Shown: positions 24,309 to 33,451, counted from the stretch's first letter. The stretch: 64,000 nucleotides of DNA from JAGVSZ01 sp035456405 (GCA_035456405.1 DATIDG010000084.1:1-64000), one strand, 5' to 3'. Notes: generated by a model from the letters alone, not told the origin. A program made the numbers and translations.

Positions 24309-24637
24309 CTCGTTCGCTGGGTTCGATTCTGTCGGGCGCGGGCGACGGCGCGGGCCCGCTCGGTGTACCGGCCGCAGGTCCTGCGGGACAATGCGGCCGC
24401 CTGGGGATGGACTGGCTGGAGCGTTCCGGAGTTCGTGCCTTTACAAACGGATACGTTTTCGATGAATGGACCGGATGATAGCGGTCGCGCGACCGGGCCC
24501 AACGCACCGCTTGGCCCGGGTCGCGAAACCGTTCACAGCCGCCCGAAAAGTCGCGCGGCCTGCAGGGAATCCTCCACAGGCCTTGATTGCGCCCGGGGGG
24601 CATCCATCTAACGACGGACGAGCGGAGTCAGGAATCC
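24309..24637 (+). promoter_or_regulatory. Divergent control region with a heat-shock (sigma-32-like) promoter
   Basis: No gene is seen in this 329-bp gap. CTTGATT (24582-24588), 13 bp, then ATCCATCT (24602-24609) approximates the sigma-32 consensus CTTGAAA-N13-CCCCATNT and lies 29 bp before the hsp20 start. Upstream, 24486-24524 holds a long imperfect inverted repeat (GCGACCGGGCCCAA versus TTGGCCCGGGTCGC) of unknown role. Confidence 0.45.
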
Positions 24638-25045
24638 ATGCGATCGCGGGACCCGAACCAGTGGATGTGGGCTGAGGCCCTGAAGATGCTCGACGAGGCG
24701 AACCGCCTGCAGCGGCGCTTCTTCGAGGTGAGCGTCCGGCCGCTGGCCGCGCCGCGCTGGGAGCCGCCGGTCGACATCTTCGAGTCCGACAACGAGCTGT
24801 GGCTCTTCTACGCCTTGCCCGGCGTGGTGAAGGAGCAGATCGAGGTCGGTCTGGAGGGATCCGAGTTGGTGGTGCGCGGCGAGCGGCAGCTGCCGCCGGT
24901 GGCGCACACCACGACGATCCGCCGGCTGGAGCTGCCGCACGGCCGCTTCGAGCGCCGCGTCCCGCTGCCCGCGGGCCGTTTCGAGCTGATCACGCAGCAG
25001 ATCGATCACGGGTGCCTCGTGATCGGGCTGCGGCGGATCGCGTGA
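24638..25045 (+). CDS. Hsp20/alpha-crystallin small heat-shock protein
   Basis: A 135-residue small chaperone that holds unfolded proteins. The alpha-crystallin domain runs from about residue 40 (EPPVDIFESDNELWLFYALPGV) to 130, with GSELVVRGERQLP and the GRFERRVPLPAG strand in its usual place. It lacks the C-terminal IxI tail seen in many family members. ATG 24638 follows GGAGTCAGGA. lon starts 10 bp after the stop, so chaperone and protease form one stress operon. Confidence 0.85.
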   Translation: MRSRDPNQWMWAEALKMLDEANRLQRRFFEVSVRPLAAPRWEPPVDIFESDNELWLFYALPGVVKEQIEVGLEGSELVVRGERQLPPVAHTTTIRRLELPHGRFERRVPLPAGRFELITQQIDHGCLVIGLRRIA

Positions 25046-25055
25046 GGTGAGAACA

Positions 25056-27476
25056 ATGGAACTCGAAAAGAACCAATCGGAGACCGCGCAGACCGAGTCT
25101 GCCGCCACGCCCGCAGCCGCCACGGCGCGCGGCGCGGCGCAGGCGCTCGACATTCCGGACGACGCGCTGATCGTGGTGCCGGTGCGCAACGTCGTGCTCT
25201 TCCCCGGCATGGTGCTGCCGGTGACGATCGGGCGCGAGCTATCGGTCGCGGCGGCGCAGGCGGCAGTCAAGGCCGACAAGCCGATCGGTCTTCTCCTGCA
25301 GAAGGACCCGAAGCTCGATCAGCCCGGCCCGGAAGACCTGTACGGACTCGGGACCGTCGCGCAGATCCTGCGCTACATCACCACGCCCGACGGCGCGAAC
25401 CACATCGTGTGCCAGGGCGAGGCGCGCTTCCGCGTCGTCGAGTTCCTCGACGGGTATCCCTTCCTCGTCGCGCGGGTGGCACGCATGGCGCGGCCGGACG
25501 AGGCGGGCAAGGAGACCGAGGCACGGCTCATGCAGCTCAAGGAGCGTGCGGTCCAGGCGCTCGAGCTTCTTCCCGAAACCCCGCAGGAGATGGTGCAGGC
25601 GGTGCAGGGCTACACCTCCGCCGGCCAGCTCGCCGACATGGTCGCCGGGTTCATGGACGTGAAGCCCGCGGAGAAGCAGGCCGTCCTGGAGATCACCGAC
25701 GTCGAGCCGCGCGTGGACAGGGTGCTCGAGATGCTCGCGCACCGCATCGAGGTGATGAAGCTCTCGCGCGAGATCGAGTCGAAGACCAAGGCGACGATGG
25801 ACGAGCGCCAGCGCGAGTACGTGCTGCGCGAGCAGATGCGCCAGATCCAGAAGGAGCTCGGCGAGGCCGAAGGCACCGCCGCGGAGCTCGCCGACCTCGA
25901 GAAGACGATCGAGGCCGCCGGCATGCCCGAGGACGTGCTGGCGCACGCGAAGAAGGAGCTGAAGCGCCTCGCGCGCATGCCCGATTCGTCGAGCGAGTAC
26001 TCGATGGCGCGCACCTACGTCGACTGGCTCGCGGAGCTGCCGTGGAAGGCCGGCCCGCCACCGGCGATCGACCTCGCCGCGGCGCGCCAGATCCTCGACG
26101 AGGACCACTACGGCCTGGACAAGATCAAGCGCCGCATCCTGGAGTTCCTGGCGGTGCGCAAGCTCGCGCCGGAAGGCCACGCGCCGATCCTCTGCTTCGT
26201 CGGCCCGCCCGGCGTCGGCAAGACCTCGCTCGGCCAATCGATCGCGCGCGCGCTCGGCAGGAAGTTCGTGCGCGTCGCGCTCGGCGGGCTGCACGACGAG
26301 GCGGAGATCCGCGGCCACCGGCGCACCTACATCGGCGCGCTGCCGGGCAACATCATCCAGGCGATCAAGAAGGCCGGCAGCCGCGACTGCGTGCTGATGC
26401 TCGACGAGGTGGACAAGATCGGGCAGGGCTTCCACGGCGACCCCAATGCGGCGCTGCTGGAGGTGCTCGACCCGGAGCAGAACCACACGTTCCGCGACAA
26501 CTACCTCGGCGTGCCGTTCGACCTGTCGAAGGTGGTGTTCATCACGACCGCGAACGTGCTCGACTCGGTGCCGGGGCCGCTGCGCGACCGGATGGAGGTC
26601 ATCCACCTGCCGGGCTACACCGAGGAGGAGAAACTCCAGATCGCCAGGCGCTATCTCGTGAAGCGGCAGCTCGAGGCGAACGGGCTCAAGGCCGACCAGG
26701 TGCAGCTCGGCGACGCGGTGCTCGCGGCGATCATTCACGACTACACGCGCGAGGCGGGCGTGCGCAACCTCGAGCGCGAGATCGGCTCAGTCCTTCGGCA
26801 CGCCGCGGTGAAGATCGCCGAGGGCGTGCCGCCGCCGGTCCGCATCGAGGTCCCGCAGCTCGCGGAGATCCTCGGCCCGGCGAAGTTCGAAGCGGAGCTC
26901 GCGCAACGGACGAGCCTGCCCGGCGTGGCGACCGGCCTCGCCTGGACACCGGTCGGCGGCGACATCCTCTTCATCGAGGCGAGCCGCACCACGGGCGGCG
27001 GCAAGCTCATCCTGACCGGCCAGCTCGGCGACGTCATGAAGGAGAGCGCGCAGGCGGCGCTCACGCTGGTCAAATCGCGAGCCGGGGGCCTCGGCATCGA
27101 CGCCGCGTTGTTCGACAAGAGCGACGTGCACGTGCACGTGCCCGCTGGCGCGATCCCGAAGGATGGCCCGAGCGCGGGCGTCGCGATGTTCATGGCCCTC
27201 GCGTCGCTCCTCACCGAGCGCCCGGTGCGCCACGACACCGCAATGACGGGCGAGATCAGCCTGCGCGGCCTCGTGCTGCCGGTCGGCGGGATCAAGGAGA
27301 AGGTGCTCGCCGCGATGCGCGCCGGCATCACGACCGTGATGCTGCCCGCCCGCAACCGCAAGGACCTGCAGGACGTGCCCGAGAGCGCGCGCGAGCGGCT
27401 GAAGTTCGTCTGGCTCGAGACGGTCGACGACGCCGTCGGCGCGGCGCTCGGCACGACTCAGGCCAAGGCCGCCTGA
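25056..27476 (+). CDS. lon: ATP-dependent protease Lon
   Basis: Cytoplasmic AAA+ serine protease of 806 residues. N-terminal substrate domain (LIVVPVRNVVLFPGMVLPV), Walker A GPPGVGKTS from residue 383, Walker B MLDEVDKIG, and a C-terminal protease domain with the Ser706-Lys747 dyad (PKDGPSAG and GGIKEK). The N-terminal ~35 residues are Ala/Thr-rich and not conserved. ATG 25056 is chosen, with GAGGTGA before it; GTG 25047 is an in-frame alternative. It shares an operon with hsp20. This may be a second, stress-linked Lon beside a housekeeping copy elsewhere. Confidence 0.92.
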   Translation: MELEKNQSETAQTESAATPAAATARGAAQALDIPDDALIVVPVRNVVLFPGMVLPVTIGRELSVAAAQAAVKADKPIGLLLQKDPKLDQPGPEDLYGLGTVAQILRYITTPDGANHIVCQGEARFRVVEFLDGYPFLVARVARMARPDEAGKETEARLMQLKERAVQALELLPETPQEMVQAVQGYTSAGQLADMVAGFMDVKPAEKQAVLEITDVEPRVDRVLEMLAHRIEVMKLSREIESKTKATMDERQREYVLREQMRQIQKELGEAEGTAAELADLEKTIEAAGMPEDVLAHAKKELKRLARMPDSSSEYSMARTYVDWLAELPWKAGPPPAIDLAAARQILDEDHYGLDKIKRRILEFLAVRKLAPEGHAPILCFVGPPGVGKTSLGQSIARALGRKFVRVALGGLHDEAEIRGHRRTYIGALPGNIIQAIKKAGSRDCVLMLDEVDKIGQGFHGDPNAALLEVLDPEQNHTFRDNYLGVPFDLSKVVFITTANVLDSVPGPLRDRMEVIHLPGYTEEEKLQIARRYLVKRQLEANGLKADQVQLGDAVLAAIIHDYTREAGVRNLEREIGSVLRHAAVKIAEGVPPPVRIEVPQLAEILGPAKFEAELAQRTSLPGVATGLAWTPVGGDILFIEASRTTGGGKLILTGQLGDVMKESAQAALTLVKSRAGGLGIDAALFDKSDVHVHVPAGAIPKDGPSAGVAMFMALASLLTERPVRHDTAMTGEISLRGLVLPVGGIKEKVLAAMRAGITTVMLPARNRKDLQDVPESARERLKFVWLETVDDAVGAALGTTQAKAA

Positions 27477-27481
27477 GGGCC

Positions 27482-27520
27482 ATCCCGGCGTACGCCGGGA
27501 TCCAGGCGGATCCCGGTTTT
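27482..27520 (+). terminator. Terminator of lon formed by a REP-like repeat
   Basis: A perfect palindrome ATCCCGGCG-TA-CGCCGGGAT (27482-27501) overlaps a second hairpin with 9-bp arms 27495-27503 and 27508-27516 that is followed directly by TTTT (27517-27520). The second is a fair intrinsic terminator 18 bp after the lon stop; the two hairpins exclude each other. Confidence 0.6.
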
Positions 27521-27551
27521 CGCGCCGGAGCGATGGCGCCCGGAGGGCCAG

Positions 27552-27565
27552 TTGACCTCGGTCAA
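27552..27565 (+). promoter_or_regulatory. CRP/FNR-like palindrome before polX
   Basis: TTGAC-CTCG-GTCAA resembles an FNR/DNR-type box, but its centre is only 29 bp from the polX start codon, too close for class II activation. The first half also serves as a -35 (TTGACC) with TACGCT (27574-27579) as -10, giving a nearly leaderless message. Repression or chance are both possible. Confidence 0.35.
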
Positions 27566-27587
27566 TCGGGGCGTACGCTATATTGAC

Positions 27588-29351
27588 ATGCCCGTCCACA
27601 ACGCCGACATCGCCCAGGTCTTCGAGGACATCGCCGATCTGCTCGAGATCAGCGAGGCGAATCCGTTCCGTGTCCGCGCGTACCGGAACGCCGCACGGAC
27701 CGTCGGCGATGTGCGCATCGACCTCGCAGGTGCGATTGCGGCGGGCAAGGAGCTGCCGAAGCTGCCGGGCATCGGCGAAGACCTCGACGCGAAGATCCAC
27801 GAGATCGTCGCGACCGGGACCTGCGCTCTCCTGGAGAAGTTGAGGAAGCAGCTCCCGCCGGCAATCACGGAGCTCCTCAAGATCCCGGGGCTCGGCCCGA
27901 AGCGCGTCAAGGCGCTGCACGAGTCGCTCGGCATCGACACGCTGCCGCAGCTCCTCGAGGCGGCGCGCAAGGAAAAGATCCGCGACATTCCTGGCTTCGG
28001 CGCAAAGACCGAGATGCACATCGTCGACGCGGTGCAGGCGCGGCTCGGCCAGGCCAAGCGCTTCAAGCTTGCCGTCGCCGCGCAGTATGCCCAGCCGCTG
28101 GCGGCATACCTTCAGAAGGCAAAAGGTGCTCGCGAGGTGGTGATCGCAGGAAGCTACCGTCGCGGAAAGGAGACGGTTGGCGACATCGACATCCTGGTCA
28201 CAGTGGCGAGCGGCGCGCCGGTCATGGAGCGGTTCGTGAAATACCCCGAGGTCCGCGAGGTGCTCGCGAAAGGGGACACGCGCGCGACCATCGTGCTGAA
28301 GAGCGGCCTGCAGGTCGACGTTCGGGCCGTGCCGCCGGAGAGCTTCGGCGCGGCGCTGCACTACTTCACCGGATCGAAGGCGCACAACATCGCGATCCGC
28401 CGGCTCGCGCAGGAGCGCGGGTTGAAGCTCAACGAGTACGGCGTGTTCAAAGGGGAGAAGCGGATCGCGGGCGAGACCGAGGAATCAGTGTTCGCAGCGG
28501 TGGACCTGCCTTGGATCCCGCCGGAGCTGCGCGAGGACCGGGGCGAGATCCAGGCGGCGCGCCGCGGGGAGCTGCCGAAGCTCGTGGAGCTCCGCGACCT
28601 GCGCGGCGACCTGCACATGCACACGAAGGCCTCGGACGGGCGGAACACGATCCGCGAGATGGCGCTTGCGGCGAAGGCGAAGGGACTGGAGTACGTCGCA
28701 ATCACCGAGCACTCGCAGCGCGAGACGCAGGCGCGCGGTCTGGACTCGGCGCGGCTCGCCAAGCAGCTCGACGAGATCGACCGGGTCAACGCGGAGCTGC
28801 AGGGCGTCACGATCCTGAAGGGGATCGAGGTCGACATCCTGGAGGACGGCTCGCTCGACCTGCCCGACAGCGCGCTCGCGAAGCTCGACCTCGTGGTCGC
28901 CGCGGTGCACTCGAAGTTCAACCTGTCGCGCAAGGCACAGACCGAGCGCATCGTGCGGGCGCTCGACAACCGTTACGTCTCGATCCTCTCGCACCCGAGC
29001 GGACGCCTGATCGACGAACGCGCACCCTACGAAGTCGACATGCAGGCGCTCATCCGCAGGGCGAAGGCGCGCGGGATCGCGCTGGAGATCAATGCACACC
29101 CGGACCGGCTCGACCTCAACGACACCGATGCCCGCATAGCGAAGGAGGAGGGCGCGCTGGTGGCGATCAACTCGGACGCGCACAGCGTGCACGACTTCGA
29201 GAACTTGGTCTTTGGCGTCGGCCAGGCGCGGCGCGGATGGCTCGAGGCGCGCGACGTGCTGAACGCGCGGCCGCTCGCCGAGGTCAAGAAGCTGGTGGCG
29301 GGGCGGCCGGGATCGGCGCCGGCGCAGCGCGGCCGGCGTGCGCGGGCATAG
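27588..29351 (+). CDS. polX: DNA polymerase/3'-5' exonuclease PolX
   Basis: A 587-residue family X polymerase with an added PHP nuclease domain. Residues ~1-315: helix-hairpin-helix segments (LPGIGEDLDAKI, IPGLGPKRVKAL) and the nucleotidyltransferase motif GSYRRGKETVGDIDIL with the paired Asp. Residues ~340-570: PHP domain (LRGDLHMHTKASDG, ITEHSQ, EINAHPDRLDL, NSDAH). It fills short gaps in base-excision repair. ATG 27588 matches the conserved start MPVHNADIAQVF. It stands alone between lon and a convergent small gene. Confidence 0.9.
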   Translation: MPVHNADIAQVFEDIADLLEISEANPFRVRAYRNAARTVGDVRIDLAGAIAAGKELPKLPGIGEDLDAKIHEIVATGTCALLEKLRKQLPPAITELLKIPGLGPKRVKALHESLGIDTLPQLLEAARKEKIRDIPGFGAKTEMHIVDAVQARLGQAKRFKLAVAAQYAQPLAAYLQKAKGAREVVIAGSYRRGKETVGDIDILVTVASGAPVMERFVKYPEVREVLAKGDTRATIVLKSGLQVDVRAVPPESFGAALHYFTGSKAHNIAIRRLAQERGLKLNEYGVFKGEKRIAGETEESVFAAVDLPWIPPELREDRGEIQAARRGELPKLVELRDLRGDLHMHTKASDGRNTIREMALAAKAKGLEYVAITEHSQRETQARGLDSARLAKQLDEIDRVNAELQGVTILKGIEVDILEDGSLDLPDSALAKLDLVVAAVHSKFNLSRKAQTERIVRALDNRYVSILSHPSGRLIDERAPYEVDMQALIRRAKARGIALEINAHPDRLDLNDTDARIAKEEGALVAINSDAHSVHDFENLVFGVGQARRGWLEARDVLNARPLAEVKKLVAGRPGSAPAQRGRRARA

Positions 29352-29357
29352 CGCACG

Positions 29358-29552
29358 CTAACCCCTTCCGGGTCGGTGCGGAATGCCCTGGCGAGCCGCC
29401 CATTCCTTGGCCTTGGCGATGGCAACGCGGATCGCCATGCCTTCGTCGTGGCCCGCCTCGAGCAGTGCATTTGCGATCTCGATCGCCTTCGCGCGCACGG
29501 CGGGCGGAAGGCGCTTCATCGAGGCGGGATAACGGGTCGCGTCCCAGGGCAT
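29358..29552 (-). CDS. YdaT-like small protein
   Basis: A 64-residue protein, MPWDATRYPASMKRLPPAV followed by RAKAIEIANALLEAGHDEG and AIAKAKEWAARQG. This pattern is shared with YdaT of Bacillus and with many small proteobacterial stress-associated proteins; molecular role unknown. ATG 29552 is chosen because similarity begins there; an in-frame GTG at 29591 would add 13 residues. It converges on polX, 6 bp from its stop. Confidence 0.65.
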   Translation of the reverse strand: MPWDATRYPASMKRLPPAVRAKAIEIANALLEAGHDEGMAIRVAIAKAKEWAARQGIPHRPGRG

Positions 29553-29605
29553 GGCGGGAATCCACGGCGTTCCCCAATTGAACTGCTGCACCGCACAGTC
29601 GCAGT

Positions 29606-29653
29606 TTGATCCGAGTCAATCGTGCCTTTGTTTCGCGGTTTATTGTGACTAGA
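29606..29653 (+). promoter_or_regulatory. FNR/ANR-type box and promoter of the phaC operon
   Basis: TTGAT-CCGA-GTCAA (29606-29619) fits the FNR/ANR/DNR consensus. TATTGT at 29641-29646 is a reasonable -10 and would set the transcript start near 29653, so the box is centred about 41 bp upstream, the classic class II activator position. GAGGAGAG then leads to ATG 29667. This points to induction of the PHA synthase operon under low oxygen or nitrosative conditions. Confidence 0.6.
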
Positions 29654-29666
29654 GGAGAGATGCGCT

Positions 29667-30137
29667 ATGGCATCGACGGTACGCTGGGTTCTCGGGCTGG
29701 TCCTGGGGCTGGGTCTCGCAGGCACCGCAGTCGCGCAGATCGCGCTCCAGAGCATGAACGATATTCGCTACGTGAGCGGGGGGATCGGGGAAGAAGAGCG
29801 GGGGGAGATGCTGCTCATGCTGCCCGACTACAACCTCAAGCTGGTGGCCGCGGCGCAAGGGTCGGGTGGATTCCTCGCGGGCGTGAGGCTCGCCGCGCTC
29901 GACGCGCGGGGGGTAACGCTGTTGGAGACGACCCTCGACGGGCCGTGGTTGATGGCACGGTTTCCGCCCGGGCGCTACGAGCTCCAGGTCACCTACGGCG
30001 GTGCCACGCAGAAGCGTGTCGCCACGATCCCGGCCAAAGGCCATCGAATCGAGTACTTTTACTGGAGCGCTCCGGACGTCGAGACGCTGAAGTCGATGGA
30101 ACGACAGGAGAAGTCGTCGCCCGGCGACGCGAAGTGA
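29667..30137 (+). CDS. Periplasmic carboxypeptidase regulatory-like domain protein
   Basis: A 156-residue exported protein with a signal peptide (VLGLVLGLGLAGTAVAQ) and a small beta-sandwich-like domain: GVRLAALDARGVTLLETTLD, then PPGRYELQVTYGG, the pattern of carboxypeptidase-regulatory/PEGA-like domains. Function unknown. It is the first gene of the FNR-box operon, 18 bp before phaC. ATG 29667 has GAGGAGAG upstream. Confidence 0.7.
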   Translation: MASTVRWVLGLVLGLGLAGTAVAQIALQSMNDIRYVSGGIGEEERGEMLLMLPDYNLKLVAAAQGSGGFLAGVRLAALDARGVTLLETTLDGPWLMARFPPGRYELQVTYGGATQKRVATIPAKGHRIEYFYWSAPDVETLKSMERQEKSSPGDAK

Positions 30138-30155
30138 CGGCGCACTGAGGTTCAC

Positions 30156-31922
30156 ATGAATCCCTACGATCTCGACAGCGAGCACACGCCGGTACTCAAC
30201 TATGACCGGATGGTCAATGTCGGGCTCTCCCCGGTGTGGCAGGGTGTCTCGCCGCTCGCGCTCGCCAAGTGCTACCTCGACTGGGGCATGCACATGGCGA
30301 TGTCGCCCGGCAAGCAGCAATGGCTCGCGGCGAAGGCGGGGCGGAAGCTGCACCGGCTCGTGCTTTACGGCGCGGAGTGGTGGCGCGTCCGACTGGATCC
30401 CAAAGCCGGTCCGTTGGAGCCGTGCATCGAGCCGCTGCCGCAGGACCAGCGGTTCCGCGACCCGCTGTGGCAGACGTTCCCGTACAACTTTTACTACCAG
30501 GGGTTCCTGCTCGCGCAGCAGTGGGCGTACAACGCGACGAGCGGGGTGCGCGGCGTGTCGCGTGGCCACGAGGCGGTCGTGACGTTCGTGACCCGGCAGC
30601 TGCTCGACATCCTCAGCCCGTCTAACTTCCTCTGGTCGAACCCGGTCGTGCAGCAGCGGACCGCGGCCACCTGGGGAATGAACCTGTACCAGGGCGCGTA
30701 CAACTGGTGGGCGGATGCGCTGCGCATCGCGGCGGGACGCCGCGCGGCGGGCGAACAGCGCTTTGAGGTCGGCAAGAACCTGGCGCTCACGCCGGGCCGC
30801 GTGGTGTTCCGGAACGACCTGATCGAGCTGATCCAGTACGCGCCCGCTGCGGGCCAGGTCTGGGCCGAGCCGGTGCTGATCGTGCCGTCGTGGATCATGA
30901 AGTACTACATCCTCGACCTGCAGCCGGAGAACTCGCTGGTCAAGTACCTCGTCGACCGCGGCCATACGGTGTTCATGATGTCGTGGAAAAACCCCCACGC
31001 GGCCGAGCGCGACCTCGGCATGGACGCCTACCTGAAGAGCGGCGTGCTCGCGGCGTTCGATGCGGTGAAGAAAATTTTGCCCGACCGGCGGATTCACGCG
31101 GCCGGCTACTGCCTGGGCGGGACGCTGCTCGCCATCGCCGCGTCGGTGCTCGCGCGGGAGGGCGGCGAAGCGCAGATCGCCTCGATGACCCTGTTCGCGG
31201 CCGAGACGGACTTCGAGGAGCCGGGCGAGCTCGGTCTCTTCATCGACGAGTCGCAGATCGCGTACCTAGAGGATCTGATGTGGGAGCAGGGCTACCTCGA
31301 CGGCAAGCAGATGTCCGGGGCGTTCCGCCTCCTCAACTCGAAGGACCTCGTCTGGTCGCGGATGGTGCAGAAGTACCTGCTCGGCGAGCGCGAGCCGGTG
31401 ATGGACCTGATGGCGTGGAATGCCGACGCGACGCGGATGCCGTACCGGATGCACAGCGAGTACCTGCGCAGCCTGTACCTGAACAACGACCTCGCGGAAG
31501 GCCGCTACTTCGTCGACGGCAAGCCGGTGGCGCTCTCGGACATCCGCGCGCCGCTGTTCGTGATCGGCACCGAACGCGACCACGTTTCGCCGTGGCGCTC
31601 GGTGTACAAGATCAACCTGCTCGCCGACACCGAGGTCACTTTCCTGCTGACGAGCGGCGGCCACAACGTGGGGATCGTCAACCCGCCGGCGAAGTCCAAG
31701 CGCCACTACCGGATGGCCACGCGCGCCGAGAGCGCCAAGTACGTGGACCCGGACACCTGGTTCGCGGCTATGCCGGTGCACGAGGGCTCGTGGTGGCCGG
31801 TCTGGTGCGACTGGCTGACGTCGCATTCCTCGGCCAAGGTCGTGCCGCCGCCGTTCGGTGCACCGGAGCGCGGGCTGCCGCCTCTCGACGCTGCGCCCGG
31901 GCGGTACGTCCTGCAAACCTGA
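30156..31922 (+). CDS. phaC: Poly(3-hydroxyalkanoate) synthase, class I
   Basis: A 588-residue synthase that polymerises hydroxyacyl-CoA into PHA at granule surfaces. The catalytic triad is readable as Cys319 in AGYCLGG, Asp475 in GTERDHVSPW and His503 in SGGHNVGIVNP, closely matching the Cupriavidus enzyme. The N-terminal ~190 residues contain the expected NPLLLWSNP-like segment (LSPSNFLWSNPVV) and tryptophan-rich regions. It is in an operon with a periplasmic protein behind an FNR box. phaA and phaB are not adjacent, so it may be a secondary, stress-induced synthase. Confidence 0.92.
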   Translation: MNPYDLDSEHTPVLNYDRMVNVGLSPVWQGVSPLALAKCYLDWGMHMAMSPGKQQWLAAKAGRKLHRLVLYGAEWWRVRLDPKAGPLEPCIEPLPQDQRFRDPLWQTFPYNFYYQGFLLAQQWAYNATSGVRGVSRGHEAVVTFVTRQLLDILSPSNFLWSNPVVQQRTAATWGMNLYQGAYNWWADALRIAAGRRAAGEQRFEVGKNLALTPGRVVFRNDLIELIQYAPAAGQVWAEPVLIVPSWIMKYYILDLQPENSLVKYLVDRGHTVFMMSWKNPHAAERDLGMDAYLKSGVLAAFDAVKKILPDRRIHAAGYCLGGTLLAIAASVLAREGGEAQIASMTLFAAETDFEEPGELGLFIDESQIAYLEDLMWEQGYLDGKQMSGAFRLLNSKDLVWSRMVQKYLLGEREPVMDLMAWNADATRMPYRMHSEYLRSLYLNNDLAEGRYFVDGKPVALSDIRAPLFVIGTERDHVSPWRSVYKINLLADTEVTFLLTSGGHNVGIVNPPAKSKRHYRMATRAESAKYVDPDTWFAAMPVHEGSWWPVWCDWLTSHSSAKVVPPPFGAPERGLPPLDAAPGRYVLQT

Positions 31923-31941
31923 TCCGAAAGCGTCGGCGCCC

Positions 31942-33354
31942 TTAGAGTTCGACCGTCGCGCCGCGCGCCGGCGCCTGCGCGTTCCACTTGAGCTTCTCCG
32001 CGACGAGGCCCGCAAACAGCACCGCCGTCTCAGCCTCGCCGTGCACGACGAAGGTGCGGCGCGGTATGCGCTTGAAGCGCCCGAGCCAGCCGAGCAACGC
32101 CTGCTGGTCGGCATGCGCCGAGAGGCCGCCGAGCGTGTGGATGCTGGCGCGGACCGGCACCTCCTCGTCGAAGATGCGCACGCTGCGGGCCCGGTCCACG
32201 ATGCGCCGCCCGAGCGTGCCCTGCGCCTGGAACCCCGTAAAGATGATCGCGCACTCCTCGCGCGCGAGGTTGTGCTCGAGGTGATGCTTGATCCGCCCAC
32301 CGTCGCACATGCCGCTCGCAGCGATCACGAGCGCGCCCGAGCGGATCGCATTGATTGCCTTCGAGTCCTCGGCATCTTCGGTGAAGCGGACTTTCAGGGG
32401 CAAGGTGCCCTCGATCGCTGCGCGCAGCACCCGGCGCGCGCTGTCGTCGAGGAGGTTGGCGTGCTTCAGCGTGACCTCGGTGGCGGCGGAGGCGAGCGGG
32501 GAGTCGACGAAAATATTGAGCCGGGCGAGCCGTCCGGCGGAGGCGAGCTCGCCGAGGAGCACGATCAGCTCCTGCGTCCGGCCGAGCGCGAAGGCGGGCA
32601 CGATGACGTTGCCGCGGCGCCGCTCGATCGTGTCGGTCACCGCCGCGACCAGCTCGTCGACGGTCGCCTCCATCGAGCGGTGGTTGCGATTGCCGTAGGT
32701 CGACTCGACGACCAGCACGTCGGCCGCCTCGATCGGCGTCGGATCGCGCACCAACGGGCGCGCCGGCTGCCCGAGATCGCCCGAGAAGACGAGCTTCACC
32801 TCGCGGCCGCCGTCCTCGACCCACAGCTCGACAATTGCGGCGCCGAGGATGTGGCCGGCGTCGCGAAAGCGTGCGCGCACGGCCGGGTGCGGGCGGAAAT
32901 CGGCGTCGTACGGATGGGCCGTAACGAGGCCGCAGGCGCGGTCGACGTCGGCGACGGTGTAGAGCGGCTCGGCGTCGCGCTCGGCCTCGTTCCGCGGCCG
33001 GCGCCTCCGCTCGGCCCGCTTGCGCAGCCAGGCTGCCTCCTTCTCCTGGATGAAGGCGCTGTCGCGCAGCATCACCGGCAGGAGGTCGGCGGTCGCAGCG
33101 GTCGCGTGGATGCTGCGCCCGAATCCGGATGCGACGAGACGCGGCAGCAGGCCGCAGTGGTCGAGATGCGCGTGCGTCGCCATCACGAAGTCGAGCGCGG
33201 CGGGGCGGAACGCGAAACGCATGCGATTCTTCGCATCGGCGTCCCGGCCGCCCTGGAAGAGGCCGCAGTCGACGAGGAATCGCGCGCTCTCGGCTTGGAC
33301 GAGGAAAGCGGAGCCGGTGACCTCGCCGGCGGCGCCGAGGAAAGTGAGTTTCAT
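31942..33354 (-). CDS. MBL-fold beta-CASP RNA hydrolase
   Basis: A 470-residue metallo-beta-lactamase of the CPSF/RNase J-like class. The first motif is THAHLDHCG, with further ligands in FRDAGHILGAA and FSGDLG; the beta-CASP region has VPAFALGRTQE and ASGMCDGGRIKHHL, and the RMMBL-type end has LGGLSAHADQQ. ATG 33354 begins MKLTFLGAAGEV, the conserved first strand. It converges on phaC. Relatives are often found with Hsp20, PHA synthase and Usp genes in oxygen-limited stress regulons of beta- and gammaproteobacteria. Confidence 0.85.
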   Translation of the reverse strand: MKLTFLGAAGEVTGSAFLVQAESARFLVDCGLFQGGRDADAKNRMRFAFRPAALDFVMATHAHLDHCGLLPRLVASGFGRSIHATAATADLLPVMLRDSAFIQEKEAAWLRKRAERRRRPRNEAERDAEPLYTVADVDRACGLVTAHPYDADFRPHPAVRARFRDAGHILGAAIVELWVEDGGREVKLVFSGDLGQPARPLVRDPTPIEAADVLVVESTYGNRNHRSMEATVDELVAAVTDTIERRRGNVIVPAFALGRTQELIVLLGELASAGRLARLNIFVDSPLASAATEVTLKHANLLDDSARRVLRAAIEGTLPLKVRFTEDAEDSKAINAIRSGALVIAASGMCDGGRIKHHLEHNLAREECAIIFTGFQAQGTLGRRIVDRARSVRIFDEEVPVRASIHTLGGLSAHADQQALLGWLGRFKRIPRRTFVVHGEAETAVLFAGLVAEKLKWNAQAPARGATVEL

Positions 33355-33425
33355 CGCTGTCGGAGTATCGCTTCGCCGTATTGTCGCAAAGCGCTTGCGG
33401 CGCCCAGCGGCGGGAGTCCGGAGGC

Positions 33426-33451
33426 AAAAAAAGACGGCCCGGAGGGCCGTC
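33426..33451 (-). terminator. Intrinsic terminator on the minus strand
   Basis: On the minus strand GACGGCCC-TCC-GGGCCGTC is followed by seven T residues (A-run 33426-33432 on the plus strand). It would stop transcripts arriving from fadD before they enter the MBL gene, whose own promoter must then lie within 33355-33425. Confidence 0.75.
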
